NCBI GenBank assembly: GCA_032164245.1
Contig: JAVMKO010000004.1
Coordinates: forward strand, 35,379,626 to 35,443,625
Direction of reading: 5' to 3'
Length of the DNA stretch: 64,000 nucleotides
Source of the DNA: Sternotherus odoratus
Lineage: Eukaryota; Chordata; Testudines; Kinosternidae
A program made the position numbers and the translations under genes. Each line of letters opens with the position of its first letter. Position 1 is the first letter of the stretch. This document shows, in pieces, positions 44,101 through 56,068 of this stretch. The notes beneath the pieces are model-generated. The model made no database searches. It was not told the DNA's origin and saw nothing but the letters and a program-made list of their open reading frames with translations.

Positions 44101-46585
44101 ACTTACTATGCAAATTGGAGAGAATAATTTTGTTTTAGGAAATATTAGGGACATAGTTACCTCCAAGTGTTTCTAGGAAATTAAAAGCAGGTAGGACCCA
44201 ATCTAATGACCCTATGGAGTTCATATATCTGAAGTAAGAGTTTACACAGGGCCCTCTTTTCAAACATTGGTGACCTTTGAGTGCTCAGTTTTACTCATAC
44301 ACACATATGCTATTTTTTGATGTGTACATCCTGTTAAGGAATAATTAATAAGACTTGGCTTCCTTCACACCATGCTTCTTCCTTACACTAACTCCTAGGG
44401 CCTAGAGAGGAAAGCAGGAGTCCTTTGATTACATTTATGATTTTGCTAATAATGCAATTCCAATTCAGTCCAATGATCAGCATGACAAGTGTTCCCAAAG
44501 ACAAGCCCCCTCAGATCTCTGTCAGAGGTGGGTATGACCTACCCAGGAAAGAGTTATATGTTATGTTTGGGTTTCATCCCATCTGTCCACTTTTCTTTAC
44601 TGTGCATTCCTGATCAGGTAGTAGGTGCTACATAGCATGATGCCACATCTGTCTTTTCTTTCTCCCAGCGTTAGGCTCAGTTTTTCTGATCACTTTTCAA
44701 TGAAAATTCTCTTATGATAGCTTGAGGAAATAACTTTCCTGCACCTCCTTGTTCATCAGAGGCACTTCCTTCTCCACTGTCTGTCCCAGAGGGTCAACAT
44801 ATTTCTAGCAGCTATCCTAGGGGCATCTTTCTGCATAATTTCAGGAGCAATAAAAGTTGATACAAATGCAGGATAGTGGGTTCTGTTTATTTGTAGCAAC
44901 CATTATGTCAATCCCGTATCCCATTTACATTGCTATGAATGCAATATTTTGTCTCAGTTTCTGCTGCAGATTTTTTTTAAAAAACTCATCATTATTTGCT
45001 TGCTGGAAGAAGCAATTCTTACCCAACTACATTTTCTTGTGACCGCTGGCGGTCAGTGTCTGTTGTAGCTTAAATGGTGCAGGACAAGGTAAATTTAAAT
45101 TCACACCAGCAAGTGGCTGTCATCACCACATTACTGCCTCAAAGTCATTTAGAGGATACAAATCAGCATAACAACATTCAGCACTTGTACTAGGAATGAA
45201 AAAGGAACAGAGTTCAAAATAGGATTTTTAGTATTGCCACTAATATGACCTGTCTCTGATCCACTCTAGCACATGCATAAAACTTTGCTAAGTATAGACT
45301 GGGAACCCTAAAAAACACTAGGGAGCAGATTCTCTTTACACTAATGCCCCTTTAAACCACTTGGCAGTCGCTTCTGAAGTCATAGGCCCATATTTACATA
45401 TTCATTACATTTTGTATTTTATGTATTAACCTCAGTGAGGTGCCCCCTTATTTAAACCTGTATGAGAAGAAAAACAGGCTGTAGTCCACTTCAAACCGAT
45501 GATCAGATCATTCATCATTTTGCATTAGCGCCACTATGTGTAACTCTTCAACACCATTCAGATATAACACTCAATTATAACAGTTCTACTGCTCTTGGTG
45601 GGACACTAATATATTAGCTTTTTCTAGTACGTGTTCTGTACAGGACATGGAAATGATTTCTATGGATTAGTTTACATGGCTAGGAAAAAAGATTTTTTTC
45701 AACTTGTTAAACAAGATTGCTTTTTAATCTGAAATATTTTATCAGGCTGGATAATATTTTCCCATATGGCATAAAGGATAATAAATAGTTTAAAGTGATT
45801 TTATTTTGGCTTTGTTTTCTCTCATAAGAAAAAGCACCCTGAAAATCAGATTGTACTTAATACATTCTCTTCGGTGTGGGTAAACACAGTCTTAGGACTG
45901 GGGAAGCCAGACATTCTAATTTAGAAAAGCTTTGCTTTGTCCCTTCTGTTTTAAGAATACTGTACAAGGAAGAACATTTTAGTCTTATAGAGACTGAGCA
46001 ATCTAATTAGAATTCTATTTACCCTAAAATAAGTAAATAAATGAATATAATGAAGGTTAGTCACATCTTCTGAAGGGGATTCCCCAGTCTCTTCCAGGTT
46101 CCTGGTGTTCCCCTTCTCTTAGTTATTTCCCCCACCTATATATTGCTCTAGTTACTGATCTTCCACTAAAACTTGTCAACACTGTTCTTGACTCAGCTAG
46201 AGGTGTTTAAGAAAGAATAAGAAAGTCCTTTCAAACCAGCAGTCCTACTGAATACAATTGTGTTTTGTTGGGTTTTTCTGAGTGAAGTGTGGCATTTACC
46301 TATGGCACTGTAAGTAGGATGTAGGAAATTGATGTGCATGTGGGTAATACCACAAGTAAGAACCAGGTAGTGGTCTTACAGCTTTACCATTTAATCAATC
46401 CTTGGAAACAGGTCACTTAGTTTCCTTTAGTTCAGACACATTGCATGCACACAGGACCTCCAGCCCAAACACACTGATACGGATTCTAATTTCCCATATT
46501 TGGGAAAGGTGGGGACAATGCTCCTAGAAATCCGAGTGTGCTTATTGGACTCAGTGGATAAAGCAACTCAAATAGCTTTATCTTT
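41151..46585. other. Long unassigned stretch
   Basis: Apart from a probable L2/CORE-type tail fragment at 41625-41700 (CAAGCACCAGGTAGACATAC, AAGAGCATACAGTCT), I see no gene and no nameable element in 5.4 kb. Chance open frames at 42734-43000, 44425-44613 and 44857-45042 show no domain. A 14-bp palindrome, GACCGCTGGCGGTC, lies near 45042-45055. Confidence 0.5.
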
Positions 46586-46589
46586 GGAC

Positions 46590-47028
46590 ATTTCCCCCCG
46601 CCCACTGCTACACTTAGTTCTGTGCTGCTGCTGGCAGCGGCACTACCTTCAGAGCTAGACAGTTGCAGAGCAGTGGCTGCTTGCCAGCAAAGCCACCGCC
46701 AGCAGCAGCACAGATAAGGATGGCCTAGCTACTCTTATTTCTACACTGCTGTCTGGAGACCTGGGCCATCAGTCAGCCACCGCTCTCCGGCCACCCAACT
46801 CTGAAGGCAGTGCAGAAGTAAGGGTGGCAATACTACAAATCCCCCTGCCCCCAACTCCCTTTTGGGTCAGGACTTCTAGTTTGAGAAATGCTGGTCTCCC
46901 CCGTGAAATCTGTATAATACAGGGTAAAAGCACACAAAAAATGAAATTTCATGGTGGGAGACCAGATTTCACAGCCCGTGACATGTTCTCCATGGCTGTG
47001 AATTTGGTAGGGCCCTACTTATAAAGGC
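46590..47028 (-). mobile_element. hAT-type element end (TAGGGCCCTACCAAATTCAC family)
   Basis: On the minus strand the terminus reads TAGGGCCCTACCAAATTCAC, followed by ATGGCATG-like and TGTGAAATCTGGTCTCCC phrases, ACGGGGGAGACCAGC, and a GC-rich interior with repeated 'TTACTTCTGCACTGCC' and 'CCTTCAGAG' phrases. The left terminus is not found, so the copy may be truncated near 46590. No transposase is encoded. Confidence 0.7.
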
Positions 47029-50000
47029 TACATATTGCTTTCCTTTTGGACATTTCAGAACACAGTGAGAGATGCTGAAGCTAACGTATTACATAAACTA
47101 TGTAGTTCAGTTCCATAAATCAAATCCAAGAAACAGTTACAGAAAACTAGTTTATTTTCCACTAGAGCTTCAATAGCAAATAATGTGCAACATTTGTGAT
47201 TTTACAGCTGTCCTGGAAGCCATACATTGGGTCCATGTGGTGATTAGTGCATCACTACATAATGATGTGAACTTCAGGTATCGTGGTGTATTCCATACTC
47301 TCACTATGTCTGTCATGTGCTCTGCCTAGGGCTATATTCCTGATGTTGTCAGGTTCCCAGGATTGTGCAGTAATTCTTTCATATTAAAACAGTCAGCAAC
47401 TAGTAATCTACCAGCCTACCATGTATCATGCAGTGACAGGTAGATAAGCAAGTAGGGAGAATGGATTCATGATGTCCTGGATATCATACTGTGTTTGTGT
47501 AAAATTCACCAGTGCCTCTGAAAAGTGATTCTCCTTCCCTGTAATAGGAGGAGGACTGAAACATTTTATAATCAGAAAGAATGACAATGGGTTCTCCATA
47601 GCAATGACAAGATGGATGTGCAACTAGCAGGGTTAGCATGAGGTGAAAAATGAGCACCCAACTAATGGGGTGGGGGGAGGAGAGGGGACAGAGATGGCCA
47701 TATATACACAGCTGAAATAAGATATTAATATGACCTTGGTGTTTCAGCACTTTCTTAACTTAAGTAACTTCTGAAGAGAAGCAGCAGAATGTTTTATTTT
47801 TTCATTTACACTGTAAATTCAGTACCAGAATATTGAGTAATTCCAGGAAGATCAGATTTATGCCCTCTTGCCTGAATTACAGGCTAAGAAACAAATCCTG
47901 TTCTTGGCTAGACCAGTATAAATCTGGAGTAAAACCACTGACTTCAGTAGAGTGACTTGATTTATAACAGTACAATTGAAAGCAGAATTCAGTTCTGTTT
48001 CATTACTCTAGATTTCTCAACCACATCAGGCAATAATACAAAGTTCTACGTTAGTCAAAAATTCACATTTGAAATTTTTGTGAAATGAAAACTGATACCT
48101 CAGTTCTACCAGCATAGTGTCTGAACTGACAGACACCAAGCAAATACTCTACCTACCATAGTGGTCAGATGGTTGACGATATCTAGAGCTGGGTGAGAAT
48201 GGTCTACCCATCCTGTGAGGACTTGAGATTTTGAAGAAAAAAAAAATCCCATCCTAAATAGAGATGTCAAAAATCTCAATTCTCGTCCTTCCCAACTGAA
48301 AATAGTTTCAGATTGGGCCCATGTTGTTTCCAACATTTAAATTGAATCATGGTAAAAGTAAAGTGATTTTTAACCAAGAACATGTCAAAAATGGGACATG
48401 AAAAAAAAGAGTGGAACTATTCTGTTTCAACAGTCAGCCTCTGCCAAAGAAAAAGTGTGTAATCAAAAAAGTCCTAGTCATCTCTCTGGATAGCATGAAC
48501 TGAAGTAGGATTAGAGGTGCAGATGGGGTCTAATTTTTCTCCCTTTATGCTGCAGGAGATGTCAAGGCAATAGAAATGCAATTTATTCTCCTGACAAGGA
48601 AGAGTCTTGGTAGCTAGAGAGCCAATAAAGTCAGTTCCTACCTCCCCTCTACAACCCCTGCCTGTGGCAGGGAAAAGGAGCAGGCAGAGGACTATATGTT
48701 TTCACTATGCTCAGCTGGCATATACTCCTTTGGAGGATCTTCAGAGATGTAGGGGGTTATAACTGGTTACCAGATTCTATTCCTGCCTCTGGGTTGGGTC
48801 AGAGTGTAAACCTCTAGGAACTGGAATGTGGCAGAATATTTGTGGTGGGTCAGTAACATCTCTGGAAAGTATCCCTTCAGAATAGGTTATAGAGGCCTTC
48901 CTTAGTTGTCTTGTAGAAAAAGATCATGATTGCCAAGGAAAGATTTAGTGTGATGACTTTCACTAGTACCTGGAAAAAAAAAATCAATAAGTGGCTCAAA
49001 CAAGGCTAAATGCTTCTTTTGGTTACAACGGTCCACTGAAATCCAGAGTAAGGCCTTGAAAATCCAGAACTCCTCCAGGGACTTTGGTTCATCATCTGTT
49101 TAAATGGCCTCCTGATACCATCTTCAAAAGGTATTCACTATAGTTATCCCTTGTGAAATGGTGTATGCTACCATGACCTTTCTGTTGTGTGACTCGACAG
49201 GATTACTGTTACAGCAATTCATGAAATAAAAAGTGGTTCTCTCCCAGTGACTGTATTCTTAGGAGCCTCTGCAGAAGCTTAATTGTTTGATAAGCCCCAA
49301 AGCAAAATGAATTAGGTCACAATCCCGTACTATTCTCTGAAGTGCACCCTTCACCTTTGTATTCCCCTGCTCCACTCACATATCCCAAAGACATATTAAA
49401 AAAAAAAAAAAAAAAAAGGAAGAAACAGTAATCCCTGCTGTTCCTCCATTTTTCCCTCCATCCATCCACTCTAGTTTTCTTCCCCACAGCTCTCCCTGGC
49501 AGCTCTAGAAACCCCCCCCAGTCCAAGATATTTAATTCCTCCACCCATCCTCCTTTCCATGCTTCTCTCTTTACTATTTCTACCCAAAGTATGATCTCCC
49601 TGTGTTTCCCAGGTCTGGCTCTTCCTGCAGAGAAAGAGAAGTTGCTGCATCTGGGAACTCTTCTGTTCGTGCAGGCACATCTATTCCTCTAGCTGCAGCT
49701 CTTGACAGCACCCTCACTTCTTTGGAGACAGCTCTTCTCTTAGAGATATGGTATATATGGAATCCCCTAGCAGATGGGGAGTTCCCATGCACCACAGGGA
49801 AAGTACTGATAATGAGGACACTCTGCTAATGAGTGGGCATGTTTGCTTCCATTGGGGTATGCCAATTAAAGGATCCCACTGTATGGTGGTATTTGTACAG
49901 TGCCGAAATAATAAAACTTCCGTTTCTGTAAGGAGAGAGAGGTGACACGAAGAAAATTTTTTTATACACAGATGGAAGATGAGACTTAGGAAATACAGAA

Positions 50001-50400
50001 TTTAAAATGGCTATTTTTCTCGGTCTTCAGATGCCAGTTGGGACTGCAACGTACAATAACTGAATCCTAGCAATATGGCTGCTCCAGTCAGTCTAAGATG
50101 ATCTTACCTATCAAGCCCTAAGATTTGATATGTGGAACTGCTGCTTCTATTTTATAGACATCCCAAACTCACGGCAGTTGTCCATATGTGCAATTTTTTC
50201 CTCCGATATAGATTTCTGAGCTACTCTGCCTTGAAGTTTCCTGCTAGATAATCCCATCTCTTTGCAAGCAACAAGTGTCCTCTGACTGGGTGGCGAGGAC
50301 AAGGAGATCTGGAACAGCTCTGTGCTTCTTCCCCTCTTGCCAAGGCATCACAGCTTGCACTCTGCAGTTTTCCTAGTACCCCACAATGTATAATAATAAA
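47029..50400. other. Unassigned stretch
   Basis: No gene or named element. A poly(A) tract lies at 49398-49417. Several overlapping open frames at 49317-49945 show no domain. Confidence 0.5.
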
Positions 50401-50401
50401 T

Positions 50402-50518
50402 GGAGATATACGACAGATTTTTTTGCCCCAGATCCCTAAATGGCCCCCTCAAGGATTGAACTCACAACCCTGGGTTTAGCAGGCCAATGCTCAAACCACT
50501 GAGCTATCCCTCCCCCCA
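50402..50518 (-). mobile_element. tRNA-derived SINE, internally deleted copy
   Basis: This is the same family and orientation as 17921-18116, with A box CTCAGTGG, B box GTGAGTTCAATCC and the ATTTAGGGATCTGGGGC phrase. The CR1-like tail is almost gone: GAGATATAC joins directly to GACAGATTTTTTT, skipping about 75-80 bp present in the other copy. Confidence 0.85.
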
Positions 50519-52234
50519 TATATATATAGATTAGTTACAGCTATGAGAAAAATCAAAAGCTGCCACATCTGCTGAGAAATGCTGGATTCTTAATTCAAGT
50601 AGGAGAGTTGTGAAATAGGGAAAGAGCAAAAGTTGGAGCAGGTCTCCCAAAACTAAATCTTGAACATCCAAATGCTCCAGCCAGGACCCAGACATTCTCT
50701 CTCTTTACTCAGAGTGAGCATTTTAGTAATTGAAATATTCAAAAAGAGTAGGAAGTCATTGTGTAGCCATGAATGAACATCCCCCCCCGCCCAAGAGGCT
50801 GATAAATGGGAAATATATTTATCATTGATCTGAGAGAGACACAGGGTCTGGGTTCTCATGAAAGTGAGGAGGGAATCTGTGAAGCCTGAAAGAGCTTGGT
50901 TTCAATCCAGAGAGGCAAGACACCATTTTCTTGCCTTATATGCTAAAAATAAATTAATAAGAGAGTGTTAGCATCAAAAGCTACGCAGAGATCAAACTGA
51001 ATGAGAAAAGGGAGGGATAAATGTTCAGACATGGAACAAGTCATTAACCAGCTGGTGAAGGGCCTACATGGAGCAGAAGGTGGAGGGAATCAAAATAACA
51101 TGGTTTTAGTGGCCCCTGGTCATTTTTACATACAGTATCAGATTATTTCCAAGTGTGCTAGAGATTAACCCTTCAACTTCTTTCCTTTAAAAAAGGGAAT
51201 AAAGCAGTTCTGCAGGGCCAAGACAAGCTCTAAGTGTTTCACTTTATTTGCAGTGCGCCCTTGTAGAAAATCTAAGCCAGCAGGAATGCTCAGTATTTCT
51301 GCATTAGTATAAATCAGTTCCAATTCTCCATTAGAAAAGTGTATGAAAATTAAAGCTATGTTCAACTAACAACAGAATGAGAACAAAAGCATTTCCACAT
51401 ACACACTAAGAACAACTATAGTATTTTAGTTAGAGTGGATATATGGTGTTCCCATAATGCAGGTAAAACATTTTAGACAGAAGCTGTACACAGGGATAAG
51501 GAAGAGGGAGTGTACATTTTCCTGCTCCTAGTTGGTCAAACATAAGTAATAAATCCCACATGCATATTTCCTTGTAGAGAAATAGAAAACAGCAACAATA
51601 AAAACCTATAGTCTCAAGGCACAGAAGGGCTCTGCTAGATTTTCAAAGTTTGGTTAGTAAAACATTTGAACACAGAAATATGAAAGTTATGGCAATTGTG
51701 TACTTTAATGTTTTCATAAAACAACAACAAAGACTTCTCCTTAATGGCTCATGAGGGAGAAGCCATAACAAAGTAGCAGGCATCGTATCATTGACGGAAT
51801 CATATAGCAGGTCAGGATCTTCAGTTTCATCCATAAATGTATAGCCAGGTCTTTTCTGAGGTAGTCGAACAAACTCCTCACATCTCCTAATGTTCAGCTT
51901 TATTATGTCAGACACCGCAATAGAAATAGCCAATTGTATCTCATTTAGCTAATAAAGATAAGGATTCTGTAGAAAAGGAATAAAAGGTTTCTGAAGATAC
52001 CATTAGATTACATATGTGGTTGTGTCTGATGCAAATTATATTGCATTAGCAAAGAGAGAGATTGCTCTGAAATCAAGTCAATATCACACAAACTATAGTA
52101 TAAATAAAAATACACGCACCTCCTCAACCATCCCCTGAGTCCACATCATCCAAGTCTCATTTTGGACACCAATTTAGAGGAAAGTTGTTCTTTGGGCGGG
52201 AGGCAGGGGTCTAACTGCATGTATGTAATTGTAT
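50519..52234. other. Unassigned stretch with one open frame of interest
   Basis: No gene is assigned. The minus-strand frame at 51643-51933 contains the acidic segment FMDETEDPDLLYDSVNDTMP, which looks more protein-like than other frames here. I recognise no family, and the surrounding splice signals are weak. Confidence 0.4.
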
Positions 52235-52782
52235 ATCATGGTATGCATGGACTCATCCGGAGTACTGTGTCCAGTTTTGGGCCCCACACTACAAGGGTGT
52301 AGGAAAAATTGGAAAGAGTCGAGCAGAGGGTAACAAAAATGATTAGGGGGCTTAAGCACATGAACTACAAGAAGAGGTTGAAGGAACTGGGATTGTCTAG
52401 TCAGCAGAAGAGAAGAATGAGGGGGGATTTGATAGAAGCTTTCCATTACCTGAAAGGGGATTCCAAAGATGATGGATCTAGATTGTGCTCAGTGGTACCA
52501 GATGACAGAACAAGGAGTAATGGTCTCAAGTTGCAGTGTGGGAGGTTTAGGTTGGATATTAGGAAACACTATTCCACGAGGAGGGTGATGAAGCACTGGA
52601 ATGGGTTACCTAGGGAGGTGGTGGAATCTCCTTCCATATTGGTTTTTAAGGTCAGACTTGACAAAGCCCTGGCTGGGATGATTTAGTTGGGGATTGTTTC
52701 TGCTTTGAGCAGAGGGTTGGATTAGATGACCTCCCTATGTCCCTTCCGACCCTGATATTCTATTATTCTATGAATTTCTGCT
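52235..52782 (+). mobile_element. CR1 LINE 3' end, younger copy
   Basis: The frame from 52309 reads RVTKMIRGLKHMNYKKRLKE and further on [20 protein letters not shown], matching the C-terminal zone of CR1 ORF2. It continues through KHWNGLPREVVESPSI to KVRLDKALAGM before the stop. The tail ends CCCTGATATTCTATTATTCT (52753-52772) plus a partial octamer. About 550 bp remains; it is 5'-truncated. The 125-codon frame is intact, so this copy is younger than the one at 36321-38817. Confidence 0.9.
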
Positions 52783-54944
52783 CTTCATTACATTGGTATG
52801 AATTCAGAGTAACTCCCTACTTGATCAATAGAAATTACTCTCAGTAATATCAGTTAAATCTAGAGCACTAATTGTCTATATTTTTCTGAAAAACAACATG
52901 CACATATATGGCATTGTAGAATTAACTCTATTTTATTATAGTATCATTATAAAATATAGTCCAGTGGCAACAATATATTGAAGAATATATTGCGCCTGCA
53001 GAGCACAGTGCTATGTTGGGGGAGATCTAGAACTGCACCTTCTCAGCTTAGCGGAATGCCCCATTTTGCCTCTGGTGTGCAAACTCCTACATGCTCTCCA
53101 ACCCCTTTAAGAGGGGCATCCTATTTTCTCCATGTGACTAACCATCTCTGCTAGATGGTAGCTGTGACAAGCGGAGCCATGGCTCTGCCTATTCCCTGCC
53201 CCAAAAGAAAGTATTTTGGAATTTGCTGCCTGTGGGCAGGGACTACAATTATGAATGGCATTTATGGAAATGATGCTAGGGAGTTAAGGGAGGTTACCTT
53301 ACACCCTCTCAGGAGTGGAGAAAGAAAGTTTGCAGGCCCACTACATTCTTCTCATGCTTCACATAGAGCCCTTGGCTGTAGTGGGGTTGCAAGGACTCAG
53401 AGTTTGTCTTTACAACCACGAGGACTAGAAACTTTTATTTAAAATAAAACAAACAAAGCTGAGGTTCTGATGTAAATCATTGCTCCACTAACTGTGGCCC
53501 TAAGCATGGAAGCATAATAACTATGCATTAATCCTCTGGTTGCAGAAGAACAAGCCAGGATCTAGATATAAGCAATTACAGTAATAGAATAAAAACACTC
53601 TACAAGCCAGGGTGGAAAAGGGAGAGACAAGCCAAAGGGCCAACGATGCGAAAAGTGAAATCCTGACCCCACTGAGTCAGTGGCAAGATTCCCTTGATTT
53701 CAGTACAGTCAGGATTACATCCATAGTATCTTAAATTTTGAATATTTCCATGCAGTCAGATATTGGTTTCAGGTTTGAGTAATATTATAATGTGATTAAT
53801 TTGTGCAGCTGCTTTTACATATTTATTAAGCTGAATTTTACAGCTCCTTGGTAAATGATTTCAATGCATTTTCCCAGTATCATTAGCAAACAACTGGACA
53901 TGCTAATCTCTCCATTGGAATTTGGTCTGCATAAGAGTTGACTAAAAAGGATAACTTTACCAAAAGCAATTTACAGAGCTTCTAGTGGAGGTAACATTGC
54001 TTTATGCAGTATATGCAACTGTACCAGCAACTTCAATCTCTTCCCTTGGCAGGGATGGGAGGTGCTGGCATGAGTGTATGGGTGATTTTACCTCCAAGGG
54101 CTCTCTTGGGATCCTTTTAGGGAAAAAGGAATTTAGGCCAATTATGCAATGTCATACTTGACTGTTTTTTGGTTTCAGATTAGGCGCTACTTAAAGTGAC
54201 TGTTTTCTTCAGAGACCACTAAATAATAGTAGATAACATATAATTAGCATTTCACCTAATAGAAAGTAATGGATCCCAAGAGTTTTGGGCAAACTTTATG
54301 CCTCAGCTTGTAAAATCAATGCCTCAAATGGATGAAGAAGAGCAGCAGAGCTAGCAAATGGGGCAATGCATGAAGGTCAGAGCAACATCTGTTGCCCCCT
54401 TTGTGTTTTAGTTCTTGTGTAGTCATGCATGGCTTTCTGTAGTTTCAGAGTCATTCAAACATATAATAAATAGAGTTAAGTGAATGGAAACTTCCCACTT
54501 AAGAGGATAACTTCTTGGTAAATTCAGCTCAAGTTTCTCTTTAAAAAAATATAAATAACCTTGACAGCGACTAAAGTACATCTAGCAGCTTTTCAAATGT
54601 GCAGATTTCAGAGTGACAAATGACAAGAAGAGTCTGGAAAGCACAGTATAATCCACCATCTTTTTCAGCCTGTGGCTATTTCTGCTGAACAGACAGCCTG
54701 CAAGAGTGCAGTAAAAGGTGTTCATCCACTCTTCTTAACACCGTTTGCAGATTCAGACAAAAAGTAGCTGCTTCCCCGCCTCCCCCTAACGTACTATAAT
54801 GGCAACTACTATTAGGCTGGCAATGGGAGCTGAGACCCCCGCTAGCAGGAGCCTGCGGGGAAACTCTAAAGCCGCAGCAGGCTGAGCACTTAGCCCGCTG
54901 CCGCTTCTCCGCTCGCTGCCACTTTAGACAAATTTATGTTGCTA
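52783..54944. other. Unassigned stretch, GC-rich near its right edge
   Basis: No gene is recognised. From about 54770 the DNA becomes GC-rich (phrases such as GCCGCAGCAGGCTGAGC), perhaps part of an older element into which the adjacent Helitron candidate inserted. Confidence 0.45.
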
Positions 54945-56068
54945 CTAGTGTAAAAGCCCGTGGACACGGGCCAAAGTGCTTAGGGAAGAGGAGCTGGGGG
55001 TCAGATGTAGGGGACCAGGCCTTCTCCCACACCAGCTTCCCTCCCCCTCACCGAGTCAGCTGGTCTGTCTCCCCTGTCTGCCAGGCTCGGGCCCGCAACA
55101 CGTGTCTCCTGGGCTTTGCAAACCTCAGGTAGGACACATACACCACCCCTGCCTGGCCCACCTCCCCCCCCAGCCTATTCTCCTTCCCCCCTGCCTGACC
55201 CGGTCCACCCAACCTAATCTCCTTCCACAGCCTAACCTCCTCCCCTCCCCACCCATTCCTGCCTGGCCCACCTCGCTGTTGGGGGTGATCTTCCTTTACC
55301 CCCGCCCAGCCTCTCCCCATCTAACCTCCTTCCCTCCCCCACCCTTGTCTGGCCTGACCCATCCCACCGAACCTAACCTCCTCCCCCCTCCCACTCCCAA
55401 CCCAGCCTCCTGCCCCCCATGCCTGACCCGCCCAGCCCAGCCTCCCCCCCACCAAACCTCCTTCCCTCCCACACCCACGCCTCACCCACCCCACCCAGCC
55501 TAGTCTCCTGCCCCCCTCCCCGCCTGCCCAACCTGGCCTCCCCCCCACCGCCCCCTTGCCTGCACCCGGCCCAGCCTCCCCCCCCATACCCACTTGACCC
55601 CTCCAAACCTATCTGCACACTGCCTCCCCCCCCCCCGGCCGGTCTCTCGCTGCCCGCACCCTGCCCCACCCGGGCCTACGTGGGGCGCCAGCCCGGTCCC
55701 GCTGCTCCGGACACGACTCGCTGGGAGGGGAAGATGGAGCGATGCGCCCCCAGACCTCAGGGAGACGCTCTGTGGCAGCGCCGCACCTGCGCACTCGCAC
55801 CGCCACCGCCGCTCCCCTACACCTCCTTGACCCCTCCAAACCTATCTGCACACCGCCTCCCCCCCCCCCCGGGCCGGTCTCCCGCCGCCCGCGCCCTGTC
55901 CCGCTGATCCGGACGCAACTCACTGGGAGGGGAAGACAGAGCGACGCACCTCCAGCCATCAGAGAGACAATCTGTGGTAGCGCCGCGCCTGCGCACTCCC
56001 ACCGCCACGTTGGTCTGGCCGTCTCTACTGAGCATGATAGCTTCACACCCTTAGTCTTTTATTATAGG
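54945..56068 (-). mobile_element. Non-autonomous Helitron candidate, GC-rich passenger
   Basis: Read on the minus strand, the left end is CCTATAATAAAAGACTAAGG, resembling the 5' end of vertebrate (HeliBat-type) Helitrons. The right end carries a hairpin, GCCCGTG/CACGGGC (54956-54962 with 54965-54971), 7 nt, then CTAG (54948-54945), with a T next in the flank. This fits the Helitron rules: 3' hairpin, CTRR end, insertion between A and T. There are no inverted repeats. The 5' T is lost or altered where an LTR abuts. The 1.1-kb interior encodes no Rep/helicase, is C-rich on the plus strand and contains two direct repeats. The open frames of 90-175 codons are artefacts of base composition. Confidence 0.7.
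55594..56010 (+). repeat. Tandem duplication, 233-bp period, inside the Helitron
   Basis: Units start with TTGACCCCTCCAAACCTATC at 55594 and 55827. Both then carry a CCTCCCCCCC run, a GGCCGGTCTC phrase, a (C/G)TGGGAGGGGAAGA phrase, a TCTGTGG(C/T)AG phrase and a CCGC(A/G)CCTGCGCACTC box. The second unit is slightly shorter and runs to about 56010. Confidence 0.85.

Noticed and set aside
54976..55907. Proline-rich open frames up to 175 codons
   Set aside because: C-rich DNA inside the Helitron candidate has few stops on either strand; overlapping long frames occur on both strands at once.
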